Shown in pieces: positions 1-9,210 of a stretch of DNA of 64,000 nucleotides. Position numbers and translations under genes: made by a program. Under the pieces are notes generated by a model. It was given only the letters and a program-made list of their open reading frames with translations. It searched no databases and was not told where the DNA came from. Positions within the stretch are counted from its first letter, which is position 1. Each line of letters begins with the position of its first letter. The stretch covers positions 24,928 through 88,927 of the forward strand of contig NZ_LNQB01000089.1 of NCBI RefSeq assembly GCF_001651875.1. The letters run 5' to 3'. This DNA is from Sinorhizobium saheli. Its GTDB lineage: Bacteria; Pseudomonadota; Alphaproteobacteria; Rhizobiales; Rhizobiaceae.

Positions 1-1
1 A

Positions 2-1549
2 GGGCGGGTCATCATCGTGACAGGTGCCGCAGGGGGTATCGGCCGCGCGCTGGTCGATATTTTTGCCACGAATGGAGATGTTGTCGTCGCGGTGGACCTT
101 CCGGACAGCGGTGTGATTGAACTGGGCCGTCATCTTGGCCAGCCCCATCTCTGCCTTGAGTTCGACGTGTCGCGACAGGACGATGTCCTCGCATTCTGTA
201 CGCTTCTGGAAAACCGATTCTCGCAGATTGGAGTGCTCGTCAATAATGCGGGGATAGGGCCGACGATGGCTGCGACCGTCGATACTCCCATCAAAGATTT
301 TCAACGCGCGCTAGCGGTAAATCTCATCGGTCCGTACTCGGTGGCGTGCGAAATCGCCAAGTTGATGAAACCCGGCGCAGCAATCGTCAACGTCGCTTCG
401 CTTGCTGGCCTCCTCGGCAACCCGAAGCGCAATGGCTACGCCGCTTCGAAAGCTGCGCTGATCTCAATCACGAAAACGCTGGCGTGCGCATGGGCTTCGC
501 GCGGCATCCGCGTGACGGCAGTAGCCCCCGGTTACGTGCGTACGCCAATGGTCGCGGAACTAGAAACAGCTGGCAAGTTGGACGTTAGGGCAATAAGGCG
601 CCGCGTACCGATAGGCCGACTGGCTCGTCCCGACGAGATCGCGCGAGCCGTGCACTTCCTCGCCAGTGAGCAGGCACGTTACATCACCGGATCGGCGCTT
701 GTAGTCGATGGTGGCTGGATGTCATTCAACCAGCCAGGTGAAGCCCACCCGGCTCAGGGTAGGACGCCCGGAGCAGAACTCTTACGCCCGATCGAGGACA
801 CCGATGCGCGAACGGTGGTCGTCATGGACGGTGCTAAAGGCATAGGTGCGGCCATCGCTCGCCGCTTTGCCGCGAGCGGCGATACGGTTGTGATCGCTGA
901 CGGAGACGGTTGTGCAGCGGTAAAGCTCGCTAATTTGCTCGGCGACAAGCACCTGTCAAAACGCGTGGACAGGACAGTCGAGAGCGAGGTCGTCGCGCTC
1001 TTCGAAGAATTGCGGAAGCGCTTCGGCCACATCGACGTCTTCGTCAACGGCCTTGGCGTGAATGGCACATTCGTCCCCGATATTGAGCAGGCGACGGCAG
1101 TGCTCAAAAACACTCTGGGTATAAATCTTACTGGCGCCTTCACATGCGTGCGCGAGGCCGCGATATCGATGCGACGTGGTAGTGTAATCCTGAATCTCAC
1201 GTCGAGTTGCAGACTCTTACCTCTCTCGATGAAGCATGCTTACGCCGCGTACAACGCCGGCCTAGATATGCTTACCCGGTGCATGGCGGCCGAATTCGGG
1301 CCGCTTGGGATCCGCACAGCCACAGTCGCGCCAGGTCACATCCGCGCGTTTGGCGACATCCAGTGCGAAACGGCTACCGGCACAGGCCCGAGATCGCTCC
1401 GACAGGAGATCCCTTTGGGCAGGTTTGGGGAACCGGAGGAAGTCGCCGAAGCCGTCTACTTTCTGGCATCGTCTGATGCCTCCTACATCAACGGCTCGAT
1501 CCTGCACGTGGACGGAGGCTGGGCCTCGTCCGGAGACGCGGGGAACTGA
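2..1549 (+). CDS. Two-domain short-chain dehydrogenase/reductase (5' end outside window)
   Basis: This is an NAD(P)-dependent SDR fusion. The reading frame is open to the window edge and reads GRVIIV just before the first glycine motif, so the true start lies upstream. The first Rossmann domain has TGAAGGIG, VNNAG and a catalytic Ser followed by YAASK. The second domain begins near residue 270 with DGAKGIGAAIA. It has NGLG where NNAG is expected and YAAYN where YxxxK is expected, so the catalytic Lys is replaced by Asn. The family normally carries one domain of about 250 residues. The architecture resembles y4vI of the NGR234 symbiotic plasmid (from memory). The downstream luciferase-like gene is on the same strand 177 bp away. 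The substrate is unknown. Confidence 0.9.
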   Translation, partial: GRVIIVTGAAGGIGRALVDIFATNGDVVVAVDLPDSGVIELGRHLGQPHLCLEFDVSRQDDVLAFCTLLENRFSQIGVLVNNAGIGPTMAATVDTPIKDFQRALAVNLIGPYSVACEIAKLMKPGAAIVNVASLAGLLGNPKRNGYAASKAALISITKTLACAWASRGIRVTAVAPGYVRTPMVAELETAGKLDVRAIRRRVPIGRLARPDEIARAVHFLASEQARYITGSALVVDGGWMSFNQPGEAHPAQGRTPGAELLRPIEDTDARTVVVMDGAKGIGAAIARRFAASGDTVVIADGDGCAAVKLANLLGDKHLSKRVDRTVESEVVALFEELRKRFGHIDVFVNGLGVNGTFVPDIEQATAVLKNTLGINLTGAFTCVREAAISMRRGSVILNLTSSCRLLPLSMKHAYAAYNAGLDMLTRCMAAEFGPLGIRTATVAPGHIRAFGDIQCETATGTGPRSLRQEIPLGRFGEPEEVAEAVYFLASSDASYINGSILHVDGGWASSGDAGN

Positions 1550-1726
1550 GAATTCCCACGTGTTGGCTGTGAGCTCTGAGCACAGTGAGACCCCTTCGAC
1601 AGAGTCGCTTCATCGATCATGGGAGCGTGCTCGTGAATCGAGGCCGTTCCAGGCACGCCTACATGCCCGCACTGACCGCCCGATCATCACGAGCTGTGTG
1701 ATCCCTTCCGCAAACAAGGAGACACC

Positions 1727-2785
1727 ATGGAGTTCGCAACTTTCATTCTGGCTGCCCAGCGAGGCTATCATCAATCTTCCGATAGCGTCATCCGCAACTC
1801 AGTAGAGCAGGCCGTTCTTTCGGAGCAGGCTGGCTTCCGCACAGCTTGGTTCGCCGAGCACCACTTCAACAACTACAGCCTCGTCCCGTCGCCCCTGCTG
1901 ATGGTCGCCCACTGTGCCGGATTGACGAGCACCATACGCCTCGGCACCGCGGTCTGCGTGCTGCCACTCTATCAACCGCAGCGCCTGCTAGGGGAAATCG
2001 GCTTTGTCGATATCGTTGCGAACGGCCGACTCGAGCTCGGCGTTGGTTCGGGATACCAGCAGTTTGAATTCGACCGTTTCGGCGTCAATGTAGATGAGGC
2101 GCCCGCCGTCTTTTCGGAATACCTCGACATCTTGCTCAAGGGTCTCAAGCAAAACGTCTTTTCCCACAATGGTCACTACACGCAGATGCCTGCGACGGCG
2201 ATTTCGGTGCGCACCCTTCAAAAGCCGAGCCCGCCGATCTGGATTGCCACCGGGTCCTCCAAAACAATGCGCCGAGCCTATCGTGAGGGACACAACCTTT
2301 TCGTTACGGCCCTCCATGAGGGCTTGGAAACTTTGGGCCTGCTGCGAGACATCATCCAGACCGCCGCTGCATCCGAGGGCAAGAAGGTCCGTGACGCCAA
2401 GCTGTCGCTTTTGCGCTGCTGCTATGCCAGCGATGATGGCGCGGAAATCAACCGCTATCTCGATAACGCCCGCTTTCAGCGCCGGCTGTCCGAGGCCCTG
2501 CATCAGCGTCGGCAACAGAGCAAGGACGGCTACATGTTGGAGGCGGTGCCGACGCATCAGGACCTGTCGTTCGATACTATGCGCAAGAACCTGCCCATCG
2601 GGAACATAAATCGCGTGATTGATCGACTTCTGGAGGAGATCGGAGTCTTGAAGCCGGACCAGATTGCAATTCAGACGCAGTTGGGGGATTTGAACCAAAG
2701 CACGATGCTGCGCCAGATAGAGCTCTGGGGAGACAGGATCATCCCAGCAGTCCAGAAATCTCTCGGGCAGCCGGACACTACCTAA
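1727..2785 (+). CDS. Luciferase-like flavin-dependent monooxygenase
   Basis: A 352-residue protein of the bacterial luciferase-like (LLM) superfamily, whose members use reduced flavin and O2 on diverse substrates. Family hallmarks are the early TAWFAEHHF stretch (about residues 38-46), the LGTAVCVLPLYQP strand and the LGVGSGYQ segment. An AAGGAG ribosome site lies just before the ATG. It resembles y4vJ of the NGR234 symbiotic plasmid, which also sits beside an SDR fusion. The enzyme would need a flavin reductase; one is encoded at 32934. The substrate cannot be told from sequence. The gene is cut off from nifH by about 13 kb of insertion sequences and secretion genes. Confidence 0.85.
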   Translation: MEFATFILAAQRGYHQSSDSVIRNSVEQAVLSEQAGFRTAWFAEHHFNNYSLVPSPLLMVAHCAGLTSTIRLGTAVCVLPLYQPQRLLGEIGFVDIVANGRLELGVGSGYQQFEFDRFGVNVDEAPAVFSEYLDILLKGLKQNVFSHNGHYTQMPATAISVRTLQKPSPPIWIATGSSKTMRRAYREGHNLFVTALHEGLETLGLLRDIIQTAAASEGKKVRDAKLSLLRCCYASDDGAEINRYLDNARFQRRLSEALHQRRQQSKDGYMLEAVPTHQDLSFDTMRKNLPIGNINRVIDRLLEEIGVLKPDQIAIQTQLGDLNQSTMLRQIELWGDRIIPAVQKSLGQPDTT

Positions 2786-2789
2786 CTTT

Positions 2790-4429
2790 CTAGTCTAGTT
2801 TCCGTCCATAAACACGTATATTTTATAGCGTTTGCAAGCACTTGTCTCGGGTTGGCGTCCTCTTGGAGGGCGTGGATGGGGTGCAGGGTGCGGGGTTTCG
2901 TCAGGGCGGAGTTGCTGGAGTAATTGCGCGCACGGCGCTGGGCCGACGCAAGGCCGGCTGAGCTGCAATACGGGTCGGCATCAGGTCGATTTGAGGCGCG
3001 TGAGGAGGACGAGGTTGTAGGCCACGACCGAGGACCAGACATAACTCTTGAAGTGATCAAGGCCGCGCCAGGTGCAGCGCGCCAAGCCGTAGGCGCGCTT
3101 TAGGCAGGAGATGCCGGCCTCGATGCCAGCGCGGAAGTTGCGCAGCTTGCGATAGACCCAGTTGCTTTTGACCATGTCCTCGATCCGCAGGCCGGCCTTT
3201 TTGTGGAAGGCCATATCGTGAACGCCCCAAGTCTTCGCTGCGACCAAGTTGTTGCGCGTGGCAAAGCCACCATCGGCCGCCGCCTGCCGTGGCGCGTTGC
3301 CATAGAAGGCGATGTGGCGTTTCAGCATCGGCAGCAAGCGATCGCTGTCGGCCGGATTGCCAGCCTCCACCACCAGATCGAGGATCATGCCGCTCCTGCC
3401 GGCGGTCAGATTGAGCTTGTGGCCGTATTCGACGTCACGACTGCCTTTGACGATGATATCGGCATGGGATTCGAACAGGCTGACCAGCTTCTCACCCGCC
3501 GGCACCGTTTCGCCGGTCAGGACGCGCCGCTCGCTCTGGGTGATGACGCGTTCGATCAGCGGCCGATAGTGACGGGCCTCGATCTGCCACGGTGCGATAC
3601 GGGGATTGGTCGCGACAGCCAGGCTCTCGCTCGCCTGGTCCAGATAGGCCAAAGTCGTGCGGGCGATTGCGATCAGCTCACGGTAGAGTTGGACACGGTT
3701 GGGCCGACCGCGTGTGAACTGAATCTTGCGGGCCCGCTTCTTGGCCGCGCGGCAATGGTCTCGCCATGCCAGACCACCGACCAGGGTGTCTGCCCGCTTC
3801 AACAGGCGCACCATGACCCGCACAGCATCCCACAGCAGGCTGCTGTCGCTCGGTTCATGGATCGGTGCTGCGGTGACGGTGCTATCCAATCGCACGACAC
3901 TACCATCCTCCAGCCTCGCCTGCCGAGCGCTCAGCAGCAGTGCCCGGTTGATCTCTTCCCAGGTCTCTGGTCGGATTGCACTGATCGTCTTCTGCAGCAC
4001 CGACTTCTGCGGGCACCATGACCACGGCAGTCGCGCAAAAGCGCGAAACGAGGCGGAGTCCTCCAGATGGAAGCCGGTATTGCTTCAGCAGCGCGCAGCG
4101 CAAGACCGCCTCAGCAGGCAGGCCTTGGCGTCCAGTTGCCTTGACGCTGTGTCGACACAGGTCTCGCGCCACCAAGCCAACCAGATCCCGATGCTCGTCC
4201 AGCCAGTCCGACATCGCCTTCAGTTCGCAGCCGATCTCGTGCGAGGCGAAAAGATCGAATATGCTGGCTTGGACGGTGCGTTCTTGGCGCATTGTCGGCT
4301 CCGGCGGTGGCAGGACTTGGAATCAGTGGCATGATCCAGGATACCTGAAACCGCCGGGCCTTGCCCGCAAAACTGCGATTCATCGAACAAAATCAATCGC
4401 TTGTTGTTTATGGATGGAAACTAGTCTAG
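2790..4429 (-). mobile_element. ISNCY-type insertion sequence with damaged transposase
   Basis: The element is bounded by 24-bp terminal inverted repeats with one mismatch: ctagtctagtttccgtccat... at 2790-2813, and its complement at 4406-4429. It encodes one transposase on the minus strand, which is broken. The right end CTAG at 4426-4429 also serves as the target site of the neighbouring IS701-type element. Confidence 0.75.
2981..4292 (-). pseudogene. ISNCY-family transposase, internal deletion with frameshift
   Basis: The N-terminal part (4292 down to about 4080) reads MRQERTVQASIFDLFASHEI and ends at LLKQYR. The rest (about 4075 down to 2981) is in another frame and reads FHLEDSASFRAFARLPWSW, then VLQKTISAIRPETWEEINRA, through to the end. 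In intact relatives these two parts are joined by about eight residues (from memory). The sequence between QYR and FHLED is missing here and the frame is shifted, so the gene is inactive. The C-terminal part contains the DDE-type region with DGGFATRNN. Family assignment is from recall of related proteins. Confidence 0.8.
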
Positions 4430-5869
4430 TACTACAGTTGCGTATTACTTCGCATTTTTCTGTGTGCGATTGCCGCTTTGAATTGGTGCTGTCGGCGCCA
4501 TCGGGACCATTGGAAGATGAACGCGACTGACATGACGTGGCGCGGCATGAGCCGAGCGAATAGATGCAGTATTTCGGGCGTCGTGTAGGCTCGCCAAGTT
4601 TTCGGCATCATGCGGCCGCGACTTGAGCGGCTGGACTCCTTTCGTTCTGTTTTCCAAAGGCCTCACGGCGCTGCTGGGCCGTGATCCTTGCAAGGAATGC
4701 AGCGGCGGCCATGACCAGACTCATATGGCGGTGCCAACCATGCGAGGATCTCGCTTCGCAATGATCGAGACCAAGATCGTCTTTAGCACGTAGGAAACAT
4801 TCCTCGATCGTCCATCGTAGTCCAGCGGCAGCAGCCAAGTCCGCCAGCGTCGCTTGGGTTGGTGCGTAGGCGAAGTAGTAGGCGATCGCATCTGGATCTC
4901 GCAGGCTCCGGCGAGCTAGCAACCATCGGGTGAAGCCCTCTTCAGTTTCCCAATTGAGGGGTAGGCGCACCCAATCGTAAAGGCGCGGTCCCTTGGCACC
5001 TTCGCCAGCCGAAAGCGGCTGCCAGGTCTGCCCTTCAAGATCACTGACGAGTGTGGCCGGATCGGTTTCAACGAACTGCCATTCTTCCAGAAAGCGCAAG
5101 ACGTGGTTGGAACGGATAGCCAGCACATAAGCCTGCCCCCGCTTCTCCAGCATCCGCCTGAACTTATAATCCGATCCGTACACTGCATCCGCCAGCACGA
5201 ACGCGCACGGAATGCCTTCATCGAGAATTCGCGAGACCATCTCGCGCGCCATCGCCGGCTTGGTAGCAAAAGCCACTTCCTCCGGCACACAGGCCTTTAC
5301 GCGCCGAGCCTGGCTCTCCGCCCATCCCTTGGGCAGATAGAGCCGTCGGTCGATGAGAGCATGGCCGAAGCGGCTTGCATAGGCGGCAAACACGCCCACC
5401 TGGCAGTTCTCTACACGTCCGGCCGTGCCGGAATATTGCCGCGTGACGCCGACAGAATGCTCCCCCTTCTTCACAAAACCGGTCTCGTCCACCACAAGCA
5501 CACCGTCGGCGTCGCCAAGTGCGTCGGCCACATACCGGCGAACCCGATCGCAAAGCGCGTCCGCCGACCAGGACGAACGCCCGAGAAGCGACTGCAGTCG
5601 ATACGGGCGGTCAAGGCCAGCCTCTTCTGCCAGCATCCAACCCGTCTTGCGCTCCGCTCGCGACAGAACGCCATCGATAAAAGTGCTCGCCGATGCCCTC
5701 TGTTCTACACGCTTGAACGCCGGCGCAAGAAACTGCTTCATATCTGCCAGGGCATGCCGCCAATCGAGACCCGTACCTACCCAATCCGATACCGCCATGA
5801 ATTGATCATCCCATCATCGCCTAAACGACCATTAGGAATCACAATTCGCCTAAATACGCAACTGTAGCA
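4430..5869 (-). mobile_element. IS701-family insertion sequence, apparently intact
   Basis: Terminal inverted repeats are tactacagttgcgtatt (4430-4446) and the complement of tgctacagttgcgtatt (5853-5869). CTAG is directly repeated on both sides, at 4426-4429 and 5870-5873, as expected for a 4-bp target duplication. The left copy is also the last four bases of the adjacent ISNCY-type element, so this insertion came second. It encodes one full-length transposase. Confidence 0.85.
4608..5798 (-). CDS. IS701-family transposase
   Basis: A 396-residue DDE transposase with no visible break. Family features are VLVVDETGFVKKGEHSVGV (first catalytic Asp), FVLADAVYGSDYKFRRML (second Asp) and RWTIEECFLRAKDDLGLDH (Glu region). 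It fills its element between matching terminal repeats, so the element may still be mobile. The long plus-strand frames over it are shadows. Confidence 0.9.
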   Translation of the reverse strand: MAVSDWVGTGLDWRHALADMKQFLAPAFKRVEQRASASTFIDGVLSRAERKTGWMLAEEAGLDRPYRLQSLLGRSSWSADALCDRVRRYVADALGDADGVLVVDETGFVKKGEHSVGVTRQYSGTAGRVENCQVGVFAAYASRFGHALIDRRLYLPKGWAESQARRVKACVPEEVAFATKPAMAREMVSRILDEGIPCAFVLADAVYGSDYKFRRMLEKRGQAYVLAIRSNHVLRFLEEWQFVETDPATLVSDLEGQTWQPLSAGEGAKGPRLYDWVRLPLNWETEEGFTRWLLARRSLRDPDAIAYYFAYAPTQATLADLAAAAGLRWTIEECFLRAKDDLGLDHCEARSSHGWHRHMSLVMAAAAFLARITAQQRREAFGKQNERSPAAQVAAA

Positions 5870-5948
5870 CTAGGCCGCAAACTCATAAACGGGGTTTTCT
5901 AACCGGACGGGTGATGATTCAATGAGGCCTTGATTTGGAGGCCTATGC

Positions 5949-6122
5949 GTGACCCGCCGTCGTTTCGACCTGACCGATTTCGAGTGGGCGATTATTCAGC
6001 CCTTGTTGCCGAACAAGGTTCGCGGCGTGCCGCGGGTCGATGACCGGCGGGTGATCAACGGCATTTTGTGGTGGTTCCGCACAGGCTCGCCTTGGGCAGA
6101 CGTGCCGGAGCGATATGGGTGC
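5949..6122 (+). pseudogene. IS5-family transposase, N-terminal fragment
   Basis: The first 55-60 codons of an IS5-type transposase are readable: FDLTDFEWAIIQPLLPN, then VNDRRVINGI-like sequence and WWFRTGSPWADVPERYG. Similarity ends at about 6120, where unrelated sequence begins. A probable element end lies upstream around 5875-5920. The fragment is non-functional and marks another insertion boundary. Confidence 0.75.
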
Positions 6123-6269
6123 GGGTTTCGGAGAAGTCCGGATAGGGTTTCCGGTAATCTCCGGACACGCCGAGGACCAACCTGGTCAAACTGTCCGGAC
6201 TTTAGTGAAACCGCTGTGCGGGATTTAGCGGAATCAATGTCCACCTTTTGCGAAGCGCGCACCTGACCT

Positions 6270-7018
6270 TCCAGGGTGGCGCGGCATGGCGAAAGCGGCT
6301 GCTGGACGAGATCGGCGACCAGGGGCCGGTGACCGCCCTGATCGAGCGACGTTCCGACGAGGAGCTGCAAGCGCTGATGGTCAATCTCGGAGGACATGAT
6401 CTGCCGAGCCTGCTCGAAGCCTTTGAGCGAGCTTCGCAGCACGACTGTCCGGTCTGCTTCATCTGCTACACGATCAAGGGATATGGCTTGCCGCTGGCAG
6501 GCCACAAGGATAACCACGCCGGGCAGATGACCGCCACCCAGATGGAAAGCTTCCGCCAGCGGATGGGTGTGCAGCCTGGACAAGAATGGGAAAAATGGGC
6601 GGCGGCCACGATGCCGGCCGGTGAGCTCGAATCCTTCGTCGCTCGTGCTCCCTTCTTCAGGGAAGGCCGCCGCAGGCTCTTAGCGCCGGCGGTTCCCGTT
6701 CCCCTTACACTGCCTTCGCCTAGTCAGCCAGGTAAGCTGATGTCGACCCAAATGGGCTTTGGCCAGATTCTTAACGATATCGCGCGTGGTGACACGCCGC
6801 TTGCCGAGCGCATTGTCACGACCTCGCCGGACGTAACCGTGTCGACCAACCTCGGCCCCTGGGTCAACCGGCGCGGGCTCTTTGCCCGTGAAAGCATGGC
6901 CGACATCTTCAAGGCTGAACGGATTCCGTCAACCTACAGCTGGGATTTCGGACCGCAGGGCCAGCATCTCGAATTGGGCATAGCTGAATCCAACTTGATG
7001 ATCATGCTCGGGCACTGA
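6270..7018 (+). pseudogene. Fragment of pyruvate dehydrogenase E1 (AceE/transketolase-like) gene
   Basis: About 245 codons match the middle of homodimeric 2-oxo acid dehydrogenase E1 proteins: CFICYTIKGYGLPLAGHKDN, then FGQILNDIARG, VSTNLGPWVNRRG, YSWDFGPQGQHLELGIAE. E1 proteins of this type are about 800-900 residues, so both ends are missing. Insertion-sequence debris lies on both sides (IS5 fragment to the left, ISL3 to the right). It is probably a relic stranded by insertions and deletions. No start codon or ribosome site makes sense for expression. Confidence 0.75.
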
Positions 7019-7158
7019 GTCTTTCGCATTCGATCAACGGCGCTCGGATCCTTGTAGGGCGACAATCTGGGGTTCTTCCGCAATTTTGGTGCAGGCAGCG
7101 GGATTCACGCCGAATGCGAACAAGTCCATAAAGTGGGAATCGCAGTCAATGCAGTGAT

Positions 7159-8325
7159 TTGCCCGTGCAGGATTTCTTTCGCCCGCTGATTTCTTCCGAG
7201 CTTTCCATAGTCCAGATTCTTCCGCGGGCCGATCGCGTTGTGCTTGTAGCGCGCCCGACGGCAAAAGAAACTTGCTGCCCCTGTTGTGGCTTTCGAACGG
7301 CGCGTGTCCATAGCCATTACCAGCGTCGGCTGGCGGATCTGCCGTGGCATGGGCGTGTGGTGGAGGTTCAGCTGCAGGCTCGCCGTTTGCGATGCGTCAA
7401 TCCAGGCTGTTCGCGCCAGATCTTCACAGAGAGATTGCCACAGACTGTGCTCCCGAAAGCGCGTCGCACGACGCGCTTATACGAGCACCACCTTGCGATC
7501 AGCTTTGCCACGGGTGGAGAACCTGGCTCGCGCCTGTCGAGAAAGCTGGGCATGCCGGTCAGCGGCGACACCCTACTGCGAATGGTGCGGATGGCTGCGT
7601 GCGAGCCCATATCGGCACCGCGCGTGGTGGGAGTTGATGATTGGGCATGGCGCAAGGGGCAAGGCTACGGAACGATTATCTGCGATCTGGAGCGCAACCG
7701 TGTCCTTGACCTGCTGCCGGATCGCAACGCCGACACGCTCGCATCTTGGCTGGGCCGCTACCCCGGTATCGAGGTCATCGCACGCGACCGCCGGCGTCTA
7801 CGCCGAAGGCGCTCGTCGCGGCGCGCCTAACGCAGTTCAGGTCGCTGACCGCTTCCATCTTCTGCAGAATCTCGGCCAGGCCTTGCGGCTCGTGGTCGAC
7901 CGCAATCGTGTGTCCTTCAACGCCGCCGGAAGGGCGATGTTTGCCGAGCCTGTTAGTCACGATGGCGCCGAAAAGGCCGCCACCAGTGCGCCAACCGGGC
8001 TGGAACGATTGCGGCAGGATCGAAGAGATCAACGTCACGAGGGTCATGAGGAAATCCGCCGCCTACATCGGACCGGCATGTCGCCGCGGCAAATAGCGCC
8101 GCGTCTGGGGCTCAACGTTAGAACCGTCGAGCGTTGGCTTGCCGCGGCCGGGGAGCCGGAGCATCGGCGGCCGGAAACACAGTCGGCCACGTTGGAGCCT
8201 TTCAGGCAATACCTGGAACAACGATGGCAGGAAGGTCAGCACAATGGAGCGCAGCTATGGGAGGAGATCAAGCAGATGGGCTTCAGAGGTGGCAGGGCGA
8301 CGGTTTACAGATGCGCAATAGCAGG
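7159..8325 (+). pseudogene. ISL3-family transposase, frameshifted and 3'-truncated
   Basis: The N-terminal part carries the ISL3 zinc-binding pattern CCPCCGF...C, the RRLRCVNPGCSRQIFTERLP segment and VVGVDDWAWRKGQGYGTIIC with the first catalytic Asp. The frame breaks at about 7790, just after EVIARDR, and continues in another frame as AGVYAEGARRGAPNAVQVAD and FHLLQNLGQALR. A helix-turn-helix linker (GMSPRQIAPRLGLNVRTVER) follows. Similarity ends around 8320, where an integrase-type fragment begins on the other strand. The gene is dead. Confidence 0.8.
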
Positions 8326-8945
8326 ACAGGGTCGAGCCCGGCGTAGATTTCCTGCAGATGGGAGCGGACTACATCTGACGTGCGAGCGTCGGCAACCAGA
8401 CGCTGATGCGGCGTGGCTGGCGGACTATACGTCTTGCGCACACGAGCGCCGTCGCGCTGCTTCGCGATTAACTTGAACGATGGCTGAAAGAAGTTCACGA
8501 ACAGCCGCGCTGATCGGTAGAGCTTCGCTAGCAGCGCGGCGGCCTCCAGCCCCTCGAACCGACGATATCCGACCATCCTGCGCACCACGGCGCCATTCTT
8601 CTGCTCGACAAAGGCCTGGTCGTTCTTGCGGTAGGGGCGGCAGCGCGTGAAGACGATGTTGGCGGCGTCACAATAGGCCTTCAGCGTCTCGTTCATGAAG
8701 ACGGTGTCGTTGTCCGTATCCAGGCCGAGAAGCGCGAAGGGCAGTTGCTTGCGCAATTCTGTGAGGACACTGCTCAACAGCGTCTGTTCGCGAACCAGCA
8801 GCGGCGCACATTCCGTCCAGCCATTCGCGATGTCGGTGAGCACAAGGGTTTGGATGAAGCTGCCGCGAGCCGAAGGGCCGCAATGGGCGACGAGATCCGC
8901 CTCAACGAAGCCTGGCGCCGGATCGTCCCAATCCGCCGACGTCCT
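8283..8945 (-). pseudogene. Integrase-core (DDE) transposase, C-terminal fragment
   Basis: The fragment reads, from upstream, FVEADLVAHCGPSARGSFIQ, then VLTDIANGWTECAPLLVREQ, LLGLDTDNDTVFMNE and RCRPYRKNDQAFVEQKNGAV. These give the three acidic positions of an rve-type integrase core. The N-terminal DNA-binding half is absent upstream of about 8945. It abuts the truncated ISL3 gene. An IS481-like or similar integrase-type element is likely; the exact family is not certain. Confidence 0.7.
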
Positions 8946-9210
8946 AACTATAGATTAGGGAGTAGCTGTGGCCAGCAGCTCGGCCACAAGGTTCTTGACG
9001 TGAAATCGCCTACCGCTATGCACCTTGTTATGCTCCCACAAAGTAGCCGGCTGTAGACCGCATGACAATGCACTCTACCCGAAAGATCACCTCGCTACCT
9101 CCGGCTATCGTGGTAAGAGCTCAAACATCACGGATCACCGGAAGCGAGCGCTGATCGGCTCATTTGATTGGACAACCTGATGCGTCGCGGTAGGAGAATA
9201 TCGGGCACGC
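8946..9210. other. Spacer between IS debris and secretion genes
   Basis: No gene, hairpin or regulatory motif was recognised here. It is the junction between transposase debris and the 3' end of the type I secretion genes. Confidence 0.5.

Noticed and set aside
3203-4021. Long plus-strand frame across the ISNCY transposase
   Set aside because: It is antisense to a recognisable, though broken, transposase and has no motif.
5103-5867. 254-codon plus-strand frame across the IS701 transposase
   Set aside because: It is antisense to an intact transposase and includes the terminal repeat of the element.
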